From positions 124,001 through 188,000 of the forward strand of contig CBDBED010000002.1 in assembly GCA_965204245.1 (NCBI GenBank): a stretch of 64,000 bases of DNA, given 5' to 3'. Below, one piece after another: positions 52,252 to 60,372 of the stretch. The translations under genes and the position numbers were made by a program. The stretch's first letter is position 1, and each line of letters opens with the position of its first letter. Under the pieces are notes generated by a model. It searched no databases, was not told where the DNA came from, and worked only from the letters and a program-made list of their open reading frames with translations. The DNA comes from JAAXIE01 sp965204245 (GTDB lineage: Bacteria; Chloroflexota; Dehalococcoidia; Lucifugimonadales; JAAXIE01).

Positions 52252-53214
52252 GTGACCACCAGCCAAAGCACCCAGTTTGGGATACACCTGCCCGTGCGGG
52301 TCATCAGCGACGGTCAGACCGCCGGGATGCCCGCGAGGGCCAAGCTGCTGGATGAGATGGCAGTAGCAGCCGGTGAGAGCGGGTTCCGGTCGCTGTGGAT
52401 TACCGATCACCTGCTGTATCTGGACCCTTGGATGGATGCAGTGCTGTTCTTGGCTTCGGTGGCTGTGCGAGCGGAGGAGTACGGACTCAAGCTAATCCCT
52501 GGGGTGCTCGCCCTGCCTCTGAGGCACCCGGTGGTGATGGCACAGACCTTGGCTACGCTGGACGTACTGTCGGGCGGGAATCTGGTGATTGGAGTGGGAG
52601 AGGGGTCGACGGCGAAGGACTTTGATGCAGTGGGACTGCCTTTCGGAGAGCGGAGGAGCCGTTTGAACGAGGCGGTGCCCTTGCTGCGGCGACTGTTTAC
52701 GGAGGAGCATGTCACCCATCACGGGACTCACTACTCCTTCGAGGATATCTCGGTGCTGCCCCACCCATTGCAGCAACCCTGCCCGCCGATCTGGGTGTCG
52801 AGTTGGGGCTCAGAGATTGGGATGCGGCGTGTGGCGCGTATCGGGGACGGCTGGATTGCCTCCGGCTGGCACAGCACGCCCGAGGAATACGGAAAAGCCC
52901 GCAAGCTTCTGGACCGCGAGCTAGTGGCCCGGGGGAAGGCCCCGGCAGACTTCCCAGGCTCTGCGGACACCATCTATGTATACACGGATGAGAGTGACAA
53001 GCGGGCGGTGGAGGTGGCGGAGCCCATCATCCGGCACACGACCAACGCCTTCGAGAACACAACAGGTCATTACATAGTGGGTGACTACCAGAGGTGCCGG
53101 GAGTTGCTGGGGATGTGGAATGAGCAGGGCCCGGCACATGTGGGGCTATGGCCTGCGGCGGAGCCGGTGGAGCAGATCAGGCGATTTGGGGAGCATGTAT
53201 TGCCGTATGTGTAA
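52252..53214 (+). CDS. LLM-class F420/flavin-dependent oxidoreductase (4)
   Basis: 320 residues from the GTG at 52252 (GGGAGG 5 nt upstream). LWITDHLLYLDPWMDAVLFLASVAVRAEEYGLKLIPGVLALPLRHPVVMAQTLATLDVLSGGNLVIGVGEGST is typical of TIGR03619-like F420-dependent enzymes. C-terminal VGDYQRCRELLGMWNEQGPAHVGLWP. Divergent from HpaB-like gene; the two could share a regulator. Confidence 0.87.
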   Translation: MTTSQSTQFGIHLPVRVISDGQTAGMPARAKLLDEMAVAAGESGFRSLWITDHLLYLDPWMDAVLFLASVAVRAEEYGLKLIPGVLALPLRHPVVMAQTLATLDVLSGGNLVIGVGEGSTAKDFDAVGLPFGERRSRLNEAVPLLRRLFTEEHVTHHGTHYSFEDISVLPHPLQQPCPPIWVSSWGSEIGMRRVARIGDGWIASGWHSTPEEYGKARKLLDRELVARGKAPADFPGSADTIYVYTDESDKRAVEVAEPIIRHTTNAFENTTGHYIVGDYQRCRELLGMWNEQGPAHVGLWPAAEPVEQIRRFGEHVLPYV

Positions 53215-53233
53215 GGGCTGGGTCCCATGACCC

Positions 53234-53267
53234 GGAGCGTGAAGGCAGGATTCCGCCTTCACGCTCC
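53234..53267. terminator. Perfect 13-bp hairpin between convergent genes
   Basis: GGAGCGTGAAGGC (53234-53246) pairs perfectly with GCCTTCACGCTCC (53255-53267), loop AGGATTCC. No T tract on either side, so it might also need Rho, but it sits where both converging transcripts should end. Confidence 0.75.
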
Positions 53268-53356
53268 AACCAGTCCTGCGACGATCCACGGGAGGCGGGA
53301 ATTGGCATTTGGCTAGCACGGTCAATACCTAGGACCAACACACCGAATGGACTCGG

Positions 53357-54991
53357 TCAGGAAGTCGCGACTTTATGCCCCGCATCGGCGGCGACGGCTG
53401 GGTGAGACAGAGACGCCGCGTTCCCTGCAATATCGTGTACACCGCCTCCGTTGACGGTGAGGCGATTGGCCCCGATGCCGACGCCGTCTATGTCGGCATC
53501 CCCTTCCTGCACGGTGTAGTGGAGGACCAGGGATTCTCTGAAGGTGCCTCCCGGCCTCGAACCCAAGGTCGCATAGCGGGTAACCTCGCCAACATCAAGC
53601 TCAACCTGAAGCTCTCCGCTCAGTGTGACTTTTTCATTGAATTCTATTTCGACACTGATGACCTCGCCCACACCATATGCATCACCGTTGGCGGGTCGTG
53701 ACTTTAGGCTGACGGAAGAAACCGCTGGCGGAGTTGTATCCACCTTATGCTCAGGCTGGTGACCTGAACCCAGGTACCAAGGATTCCGTTCGATGTCTGT
53801 GCCCTTGGCCTTGATGGTCCCGCTCCCACCGAAACCGGCTTCTTCGGTGCCGAGAATAATCCCTACCCCTTCCGGGTCAGTATCGCCGGGTCTTATCGTG
53901 TAGCCGAACACTAGGGTATCGGTGCCTGACCCGCGGAGGTAACTCGCTCTCCTAGTGGCTTCATCCCAATTGTAGTTTTGGAGCCCGAGGTAGAGGTCGA
54001 TGGTCACCTCACCTTCCACAACCACCTCGGTATCAAACCTCATGGAGATTTCAATAGTCTGGTTGGTGCGATAAGCATCCCATCCATCGGTCGGTGAGGA
54101 GGTTATCCGGGTACTCTGTACGTAGGGTCGGCCATCGACTTTCTGGCGCCAGTTGCCTTCGACCCCAGGATGAGCGTAGTTGATGGGCACGTCAGTTCCC
54201 TTGGCGAATATACTGCCGCTGAAACCGTAGGCGGGGCTCCGATCGTCGTCTACGGCAGCGGAGCCAACCTTGATCCCGTCAGGGTCGAAGTCTTCCGGAC
54301 GTACACGATACCTGAAGACGAGGGACCGGGTTCCCGAGCCACTAAGGTACTCGGCGCCTCGCCAGCTGCTGCCGTTTTCATCTCCGAGGAACAGAGCCAG
54401 CAGAGGATTTCCCTGCACCTCCACTTTAGCATCCAAGTCGACGGCGATATCAATGCTCTCGCCGGCACGATAGGCATACTGGTCCACGGGTTGGGAGCTG
54501 ATGTTTACGACGTTGATTGTCGGGGCGTCGTCATCCTGGATGGTGATGACACACTGATGCCAGACACCACCGTCCCAGAAGCCCATGACAAACGTTTCAT
54601 CGTGTTCGGGCTCCGTGTCCTCCTTGGTCACTATGGGGGCCCACACGGTGCGCTCGTCCCGTCCCGACTCTATTTTCTTCCCATGATATTGTTCATAGTC
54701 ATCGCCATCCGCGGTGTGGTATTGGTGGTCCGTCGCAAAAAAGACCCATTTAACCTTGTATCCTGAGCGACGAACTCCCATCTGGCTGCTGTTGCCTTCC
54801 GGGATGGGGTCGGGACAAATGACGTACATCGAGTTGTGATCGGCATACGCCGGGCGGGGCGACATGGGCCAAACGATAGCTGTCGTAAACAGAGCGGCTA
54901 AGACAGCTACCACTGACATGAATGCCAGTCCACCCAGCCTCCATCCTAACTTCCCCTTACCAGATGGTTCGTCGTGGTAACCGGACTTCAT
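53357..54991 (-). CDS. Secreted repeat-domain surface protein
   Basis: 544 residues from the ATG at 54991, preceded by AAGGAGGGGAC. N-terminal signal/anchor MKSGYHDEPSGKGKLGWRLGGLAFMSVVAVLAALFTTAIVW, then an ~80-residue Calx-beta-like start (GVRRSGYKVKWVFFATDHQY..., DDYEQYHGKKIESGRDERTVWAP) and three ~100-residue repeats of the type YRxGExIdixVxF...LxLFLG...AxYLxGSGTxxLVFxYxVrpgDxDpDGI...GGSGTIxAKGTDi. Such repeats are common in Chloroflexota surface proteins. It ends abruptly after the third repeat (VAADAGHKVATS), without a sorting signal. Confidence 0.8.
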   Translation of the reverse strand: MKSGYHDEPSGKGKLGWRLGGLAFMSVVAVLAALFTTAIVWPMSPRPAYADHNSMYVICPDPIPEGNSSQMGVRRSGYKVKWVFFATDHQYHTADGDDYEQYHGKKIESGRDERTVWAPIVTKEDTEPEHDETFVMGFWDGGVWHQCVITIQDDDAPTINVVNISSQPVDQYAYRAGESIDIAVDLDAKVEVQGNPLLALFLGDENGSSWRGAEYLSGSGTRSLVFRYRVRPEDFDPDGIKVGSAAVDDDRSPAYGFSGSIFAKGTDVPINYAHPGVEGNWRQKVDGRPYVQSTRITSSPTDGWDAYRTNQTIEISMRFDTEVVVEGEVTIDLYLGLQNYNWDEATRRASYLRGSGTDTLVFGYTIRPGDTDPEGVGIILGTEEAGFGGSGTIKAKGTDIERNPWYLGSGHQPEHKVDTTPPAVSSVSLKSRPANGDAYGVGEVISVEIEFNEKVTLSGELQVELDVGEVTRYATLGSRPGGTFRESLVLHYTVQEGDADIDGVGIGANRLTVNGGGVHDIAGNAASLSHPAVAADAGHKVATS

Positions 54992-55048
54992 GTCCCCTCC
55001 TTTGTAGCGCGTTTGCGAAACCCTTGTGGGCGACTTCCATCGATGTGA

Positions 55049-55063
55049 GTGACTTATGGTCAC
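55049..55063. promoter_or_regulatory. Second operator half-site dyad
   Basis: GTGAC-TTATG-GTCAC, a dyad with the same half-site as the palindrome at 55075. It lies just downstream of the surface gene's promoter. Confidence 0.65.
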
Positions 55064-55069
55064 CTGCCC

Positions 55070-55098
55070 AATGTAAGTGACCCTGGGTCACTTGTCAA
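55070..55098 (-). promoter_or_regulatory. Promoter of the surface-protein gene
   Basis: On the minus strand TTGACA (55098-55093) and TACATT (55075-55070) are separated by exactly 17 bp, and those 17 bp are the central 17 bp of the operator palindrome at 55075-55093. A bound repressor would cover the whole promoter core. Confidence 0.7.
55075..55093. promoter_or_regulatory. Perfect 19-bp operator palindrome
   Basis: AAGTGACCC-T-GGGTCACTT, perfect except for its central base. Between divergent XRE/S24 repressor and surface-protein genes; the usual place for such a repressor's operator. Confidence 0.8.
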
Positions 55099-55119
55099 TG
55101 TTCCCAAACCTCGTATACT
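55092..55119 (+). promoter_or_regulatory. Promoter of the repressor gene, probably leaderless
   Basis: TTGTCA (55092-55097), 16-bp spacer, TATACT (55114-55119); the ATG at 55126 lies where transcription should start and has no ribosome site. The -35 overlaps the palindrome end by two bases, allowing autoregulation. Confidence 0.7.
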
Positions 55120-55125
55120 GAAACT

Positions 55126-55767
55126 ATGTTGGCAGAGAGGCTACGGACCGCCCGAGGTAGGGCTGGCCTAACCCAGAAGGAACTTGCTATAGCTGTAGGC
55201 AAGGACCGCAGCCTGCTCTCGCACGTAGAAGGAGGCCGAAAGGGACTGGCCTATGAGGCCCTCGCGGTTCTGGCTCAAGCCCTCAATGTATCTGTCGACT
55301 ACCTGCTCGGCCTGACCGACGACCCCGACCCCACAAACGACCAGCTAGCCCGCGCTGTGGCCGATACCGGGGTGGTGCCGATCCACAGTGAGCCAGCAGT
55401 GCATGGGGTCTCAGACGGAGCTGTGATCACCCTTGAAGGCACAGCGATGCCGTTTCGCAGGTTCCGACTGGAACAAGAAGGGATCGATCCTGAGCAGGCT
55501 GCGGTATTCCGGGTCAAGGGCGATTCCATGAGTCCGACCCTGCCGGATCGCTCGGTTATCCTTGTCGACTACCTGCGCGCGCAGCTATCGGAGAATTGCC
55601 TCTATGTGGTACAGATCGATGGCTCGCTCTGGCCCAAACGAGCGGTCCGCAATGAGGGGGAATGGTGGCTTAACTGTGACAACCCCAACTGGGCCCCGAT
55701 CCGCCGGGACGACCGGATGCACGTTTGGGGACAAATCCGGTGGGTAGGCCACGGGTTCTCCGACTAG
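55126..55767 (+). CDS. XRE-HTH / S24 peptidase repressor (LexA/CI-like)
   Basis: 213 residues. N-terminal XRE helix-turn-helix (LAERLRTARGRAGLTQKELAIAVGKDRSLLSHVEGGRKGLAYEALAVLAQAL), then an S24 domain with catalytic Ser in VKGDSMSPTLPD and Lys in GSLWPKRAVR. No Ala-Gly cleavage site is obvious in the linker (ADTGVVPIHSEPAVHGVSD), so autocleavage is uncertain. Divergent from the surface-protein gene, sharing an operator. Confidence 0.88.
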   Translation: MLAERLRTARGRAGLTQKELAIAVGKDRSLLSHVEGGRKGLAYEALAVLAQALNVSVDYLLGLTDDPDPTNDQLARAVADTGVVPIHSEPAVHGVSDGAVITLEGTAMPFRRFRLEQEGIDPEQAAVFRVKGDSMSPTLPDRSVILVDYLRAQLSENCLYVVQIDGSLWPKRAVRNEGEWWLNCDNPNWAPIRRDDRMHVWGQIRWVGHGFSD

Positions 55768-55833
55768 GGAACTTAGAATCCGATTCCACCGAATCGGATC
55801 TGCACCGGTTTCGGTTGGAGCTATTACAGAGCG

Positions 55834-56592
55834 CTATTGTCTATGGGGCCATCTCTGCCAGTTCAATCTCAGAAGACGGGCTCCTCCAGTCATTTGGAGT
55901 GAGCGGGAGCGGCTGATACGAGACTCGCCAGAGCTTCTGTGTGTCGGTGACCGGAACTCGTATTTCCGCCAACCGCCTCCCGCGAAGGGCCCCCTCGAGC
56001 ATCTAACGGCTTCTTGAAATCCCCCTGCTGTCACGATGTCCACCAACTCAGTCAATCGCTCGATTTCTTCTTCTGCGGACTCATCGCAGGCGTCGCAGCC
56101 ACACGAGGGAAAGGGCTCGGTGACCCACCGGCCAAAGCGGACGTAGAGGCCTGGGAAGTCGGAGAACGTGACGGTGATGGGGGCGCCGTTAATGTCGGCG
56201 GGGGTGAGGAGAATGGATGGCCGGGCTGTCCCACGTTTCCCTTCGAGTTCCTCGTCCAACCCGAACCCCTCGGTACGGTGGACATCGAAGGTTTGTTCCA
56301 TCCTGTCCATTAGTTCCAGGATGGAGGAGTGCAGTGGGAGAAAGCGCTCGGGGTTGGTGACACGCCCATACGCCTCATCAGGCGGTCCTGCGGGTTGCCC
56401 TGCGCGGTCTGGCCCTATAGGTGAGGGTCCGAGGCTGGAATAGCGATAGTAACCAGAGCCGTACCAGCCTCCCTTCTCACGAAGGCGGGCCCAATGGTGT
56501 AAGCAGCGTAACAGTAGGCCCGCAGGCAACGCGGCAAGGTGCAGGGAGGCTGCCATCAAGAAACGCAATGGTCTTGCAAACGCGCCCATCAC
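55834..56592 (-). CDS. DUF6226-like protein
   Basis: 252 residues. The segment SSILELMDRMEQTFDVHRTEGFGLDEELEGKRGTARPSILLTPADINGAPITVTFSDFPGLYVRFGRWVTEPFPSCGCDACDES resembles the DUF6226 proteins of Actinobacteria, by eye. CGCDACDES, with three Cys, may bind zinc. The first 30 residues are hydrophobic and could be an extra N-terminal part; a later start is possible. Function unknown. Confidence 0.65.
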   Translation of the reverse strand: MMGAFARPLRFLMAASLHLAALPAGLLLRCLHHWARLREKGGWYGSGYYRYSSLGPSPIGPDRAGQPAGPPDEAYGRVTNPERFLPLHSSILELMDRMEQTFDVHRTEGFGLDEELEGKRGTARPSILLTPADINGAPITVTFSDFPGLYVRFGRWVTEPFPSCGCDACDESAEEEIERLTELVDIVTAGGFQEAVRCSRGPFAGGGWRKYEFRSPTHRSSGESRISRSRSLQMTGGARLLRLNWQRWPHRQ

Positions 56593-56756
56593 TCCTCTAG
56601 CTCTCGCTTCTTGAGTTACCAGCTTAGGTTCAATACGCGAATAGGGTCAAGATGGAGCGGGCTGCACTGGAACGTTGGGGTGGGCGATTTGACGGAGGTG
56701 GGTTGGGGGCATAGTCTAGGGGAAATTTGTCTGGGAGTCCGGCAAGGAGGGTTTGC

Positions 56757-57626
56757 ATGGTTGTCAGTAAGGGGACGACTTATGAGGTTGCAGTGGAGGA
56801 TGTGGAGTATTTGAAGCATGGGGACGCGCCTTTGCTGGCGCGGGTGTTCAGGCCTAAGGGGAGCGGGCCGTTCCCGATTATGGTGGAGTTGCATGGCGGG
56901 GCTTGGGTGAGGGGGACTCGTGAGAACGGCGACGCAGCAAACGAGGCACTGGCCAAGAATGGCGTGATCGTCGTGGCACTGGACTTCAGGGTACCGCCGG
57001 TTGCGGGCTATCCGGCCTCCATAGCCGATATCCACTATGGAATCCGGTGGTGCAAGGCGCAGGCCGCAAGTTGGAACGGGCGCGGCAGCATCGGAGTGAT
57101 GGGGACTTCGAGCGGGGCCCACCAAGCTATGCTGGTGGGGATGAGGCCGGACGACCCCCGATATGCTGCCGTGCCGATGTCGAACGGGGCTACCGGAGTC
57201 GATGGGACTGTGGACTGCGTGATCATGGTGTCGCCTGTGATCGACCCGCTGGGGCGCTACCTGTATGCCAAGGGACTCCGGGACGACATCAAACCGAGGG
57301 AGGAGATGGCGTCACGAATCGCACCAGCCCATGAGTCCTACTGGAGCACCGAAGATGCAATGGCCGAGGCTGCGCCCAACCGCATGCTGGCCCGGGGAGA
57401 GAAGACAGCCATGCCCCCGACGCTGTGCATGGCCCGGTCATACGAGGAGGCGCACCCGAGGCCGGATCTGCTCCAGTTCATCGATGAGTACCGCAAGGCT
57501 GGCGGGCAGATTGACTTCAAGGTATTCGAGGGAGAGGGCGAAGGGCTGCTGGCCAATGTTTCGACGCCAGTGGCGCAAGAGGCCTTGGAACTAATGACGG
57601 AGTTTATCCAGCAAAAGCTTGGGTAA
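56757..57626 (+). CDS. Alpha/beta hydrolase (esterase/lipase type)
   Basis: 289 residues from the ATG at 56757 with AAGGAGG 6 nt upstream. Hormone-sensitive-lipase-like features: oxyanion MVELHGGAWVRGTR, nucleophile GTSSGAHQAM (GxSxG), and a late acid/His region that is less clear (DFKVFEGEGEGLLANV has no His, so the catalytic His is not identified). Substrate unknown. Confidence 0.78.
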   Translation: MVVSKGTTYEVAVEDVEYLKHGDAPLLARVFRPKGSGPFPIMVELHGGAWVRGTRENGDAANEALAKNGVIVVALDFRVPPVAGYPASIADIHYGIRWCKAQAASWNGRGSIGVMGTSSGAHQAMLVGMRPDDPRYAAVPMSNGATGVDGTVDCVIMVSPVIDPLGRYLYAKGLRDDIKPREEMASRIAPAHESYWSTEDAMAEAAPNRMLARGEKTAMPPTLCMARSYEEAHPRPDLLQFIDEYRKAGGQIDFKVFEGEGEGLLANVSTPVAQEALELMTEFIQQKLG

Positions 57627-57662
57627 TCCTGGGAAGCAGCCTGAAGTCAATCGTAGTCACAA

Positions 57663-57700
57663 AAGTAGTCCCCGGCTGGGGTTCTGGCCGGGGACTACTT
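57663..57700. terminator. Bidirectional terminator hairpin
   Basis: AAGTAGTCCCCGGC (57663-57676) pairs perfectly with GCCGGGGACTACTT (57687-57700). It separates the convergent hydrolase and protease-like genes; A tract on the left and scattered T on the right. Confidence 0.85.
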
Positions 57701-57751
57701 GCGTTTGTCACTAGGAAACGACCTGAACTTATAGCCGCCCTACTCAGCGAA

Positions 57752-58138
57752 TTAGCCCCTCGCACGCATGCGGATGAGTCGCTGGCCGACGGGGTCGACG
57801 CCTAAGAGGGCTTCTTCCAGCGCGACTGCACCCAGAAGAGGCTCGGTGCCCTCTTCGTTGAACATTACAGGTGTGAAGATGTCCTGCTCTTCCACCACAA
57901 CACGCAACCATCCGATGTCCACTTCCTGCACCTCGCCATTGGCGTACTCCACTTCCCGCTTGGCAATGGGCTCTATACCTAGTTGGGCCAGAACGGAGCC
58001 CGGCACTGCGCTTAATGTCGTCCCGGTATCCACCAGAGCTTGCAAGTCAACTGTGTGTTGCCATTGGACGTCGCCAACGACGATCGGGACCGTGAATATA
58101 CCCATGCTTCTGTCTTTCCGTTTAAGGCGGTTGGTCAT
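57752..58138 (-). CDS. Retropepsin-like aspartyl protease domain protein (paralogue)
   Basis: 128 residues: LVDTGTTLSAVPGSVLAQLGI carries catalytic DTGT; LLGAVALEEALLGVDPVGQRL matches the ILGAYTLEGL block of the copy at 7378. AAGGAGG lies before the ATG at 58138. It begins 9 bp after the thiamine-diphosphate enzyme gene and is probably cotranscribed with it. Confidence 0.75.
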   Translation of the reverse strand: MTNRLKRKDRSMGIFTVPIVVGDVQWQHTVDLQALVDTGTTLSAVPGSVLAQLGIEPIAKREVEYANGEVQEVDIGWLRVVVEEQDIFTPVMFNEEGTEPLLGAVALEEALLGVDPVGQRLIRMRARG

Positions 58139-58147
58139 AGTTCCTCC

Positions 58148-59788
58148 TTAACTGGAGAAGACCGGGTCCTCGCGGGTGATGAATTCTAGGACGGCGGGGT
58201 GGCCGTTGGCGGTGGAGTCGAGGGCGCGGCGGATGGCGGGGACGATTTCGTCGGGGCGCTCGACGCGCTGGCTGAAGGAGCCGAGGGACTGGGTCATGCT
58301 CATGTAGTCGCCGGTGAGGTACTTGGTGCGGTAGCGCTCGGCGGCTAGGGGGATGTTTTTCTCGTAGCCTCCCATGGCGGAGTTGTTGAGGATGACGGTG
58401 ATGCTGGGGATTTTTTCACGGACGGCTGTCTCGAAGTCGATGCCAGCCATGCCGACGGCGGTGTCGCCCATGACGTTGATGCACTGCTTGCTGGGGGCGG
58501 CGAGTTGGGCACCGAGGGAGAGGCCGAGGCCGGTGCCGAGCTGGGTGGAGTTGCCCCAGCCGATGTAGGTGCGGGGCTGGGTGGTCTCCCAGAAGGGGAC
58601 CATCTGGTCGCGGGGGTTGCCGGAGTCGTGGGTGATGATGGTGTTGCCCACGTCGACGGTCTGGAGCAAATCCCATATCACGCGGTAGGGGTTCAGGGGC
58701 ACTTGGTCCGAGGTGAGGCGCTCGTTCCACTGGGCGAGCCAGTCTTGCTTGACGGACTTGATCTCGGCGGCGGTGCCGTTGGCCCCGTTAGAGACAGCCG
58801 GGCCGTTGGGGCCTGCTTGGGCCTTGACCTCATCTATGACTTGGCGGAGAACCAGCTTGGCGTCGCCGATGATGGCGAGGTCGATGGGGTACTCGGCGTT
58901 GATGTCGGAGGGGTCGTTGGTGGACTGGATTATCACCTTGCCAGCGGGGACGGCGGCGGAGGCGAGGGTCTTCTGGAAGCTGGTGCCGATGCCGAAGACG
59001 AGGTCGCACTTGCCGAGGAAGTGGTTGACCATGCGGGTCTGGGTGTTGCCGCCTGCGCCGAGAGCGAGGGGATGGTTTTCGGGGAACCCGCTCTTGCCGA
59101 GGGTGGTGGTCATCACGGGGGCTTGGAGAAGCTCGGCGAGTTCGATGAGTTCGTCGGTAGCCTCGGCGTAGAGGCAGCCTTGACCGGCATAGATCAGGGG
59201 GAGCTTGGCGCCGAGGAGGGCGCGGGCAACGTCGGCCACGTCGCGGGGGTCGCCCGCGCTGCGGATGGGGCGGACGGGGCTGTAGTCGACGGTATCGTCC
59301 ACTTGGGCTAGGGCTACGTCGCCGGGGACTTCGAGCATTACGGGGGAGGGCCTGCCGGAGCGAAGGGCGGTGAAGGCGCGGCGCATCATCTCGGAGACAC
59401 GGGTGGGGGAGTTGATGAGTTCGGCCCACTTGGTGACGTGGCGGTAGTTGTCCCTGCCGGAGAAGTCGGAGGGGATGCCGAGCTTGCCGGTGCCGGCGTG
59501 GCCGGGGAGGACGAAGATGGGGGTGGAGTCGGCATAGGCTTGGGCGATGCCTCCGAAGGCGTTCTCGATGCCGGGGCCTGCTTGGACGGTGAGGACGCCG
59601 GTGCGGCGGCCGTTGAGGGTGCGGGTGTAGCCGTCGGCCATGTTGACGGCGCAGCGCTCCATGCGGGCGACGACGGGGCGGATTTCGGCACCGGCGGCGG
59701 CGTCGATGATGGGGCTGTTGGGGAAGCAGAAGAGGAACTCGACCCCTTCCTGCTTGAGTATGTCGGCGATGGCGTTACGTGCTTCCAC
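58148..59788 (-). CDS. Thiamine-diphosphate-dependent enzyme (acetolactate synthase-like)
   Basis: 546 residues. PYR-domain with the catalytic Glu in ARMERCAVNMADGYTR, central domain (AKLPLIYAGQGCLYAEATDEL), and PP-domain with MGDTAVGMAGIDFETAVREKIPSITVILNN holding the metal/diphosphate motif (GDx..N). Not a biosynthetic IlvB by the residues visible: it reads more like the decarboxylase/oxalyl-CoA or sulfo-acid group. GTG start with GAGGAG. Reaction cannot be fixed from sequence. Confidence 0.87.
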   Translation of the reverse strand: MEARNAIADILKQEGVEFLFCFPNSPIIDAAAGAEIRPVVARMERCAVNMADGYTRTLNGRRTGVLTVQAGPGIENAFGGIAQAYADSTPIFVLPGHAGTGKLGIPSDFSGRDNYRHVTKWAELINSPTRVSEMMRRAFTALRSGRPSPVMLEVPGDVALAQVDDTVDYSPVRPIRSAGDPRDVADVARALLGAKLPLIYAGQGCLYAEATDELIELAELLQAPVMTTTLGKSGFPENHPLALGAGGNTQTRMVNHFLGKCDLVFGIGTSFQKTLASAAVPAGKVIIQSTNDPSDINAEYPIDLAIIGDAKLVLRQVIDEVKAQAGPNGPAVSNGANGTAAEIKSVKQDWLAQWNERLTSDQVPLNPYRVIWDLLQTVDVGNTIITHDSGNPRDQMVPFWETTQPRTYIGWGNSTQLGTGLGLSLGAQLAAPSKQCINVMGDTAVGMAGIDFETAVREKIPSITVILNNSAMGGYEKNIPLAAERYRTKYLTGDYMSMTQSLGSFSQRVERPDEIVPAIRRALDSTANGHPAVLEFITREDPVFSS

Positions 59789-59878
59789 GGTGCTCCTCTT
59801 TTCCGGTCTAGGATGGTGGGGCTACTGTACGGGAGGGAGGGGGGCAAGACAAGCGGAGGGGCATGGGGGAAACGTCAC

Positions 59879-60066
59879 AATGTCACACGGTTTATAGCTA
59901 AAATATTTTTTTCGTATCTGAGAGTTGTGACATTTGTGACATTTTCCTAGCTGGCCAGATACGGAAATGGTGTGACATTTTTTCGTATCTGAGAATGTCA
60001 CAGACGTCACGCATTTGTGACATTTGTGACATTTTCGTAGCTGGGGAAATGTCACACTGTGACATT
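59879..60066 (+). repeat. Two linked heptamer/variable-arm repeats, TGTGACATT word
   Basis: Copy 1: arm AATGTCACA (59879), heptamers ATAGCTA (59894) and GTATCTG (59914), 20 bp apart; words TGTGACATT at 59926 and 59935 (9 bp); CTAGCTG at 59947; word 59971. Copy 2: GTATCTG (59985), arm AATGTCACA (59994), words at 60016 and 60025, GTAGCTG at 60037, inverted word at 60048, direct word at 60058. Same plan as at 3764 and 20316 with yet another arm sequence. Confidence 0.8.
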
Positions 60067-60372
60067 TTGAGAGTGGCCTCCTGAGGGCGGATTTTTCGAG
60101 GCTGAGGGCCGGAATATTCCGGGGTTTGAGAGCCGGAAAGTTGGGGTGACTGGAGTTGACGACAGAACCTCTGTGCGCGGATTGCTTGTGGGCATCTTCA
60201 CGGGCTGCAAACGACTGTTCTCCTCTAGTCAGGTAGTGATATAGAGTGCGCGGGGATGAACTGTTGCTTCTGTCCCCTGCGAGCTAAGAGGAGCATAGAA
60301 CGAATGTGTTGTGCTGTCAAGGGGCATTGGCGGGCATGTGGTTGGGGCGAGGTCGACTCGGCAGTCGCCAGT
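60067..60372. other. Intergenic, no gene recognised
   Basis: About 300 bp between the repeat element and the end of the ABC operon. An imperfect dyad AGAACGAATGT is near 60297. No frame with a ribosome site and no strong hairpin. Confidence 0.5.
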
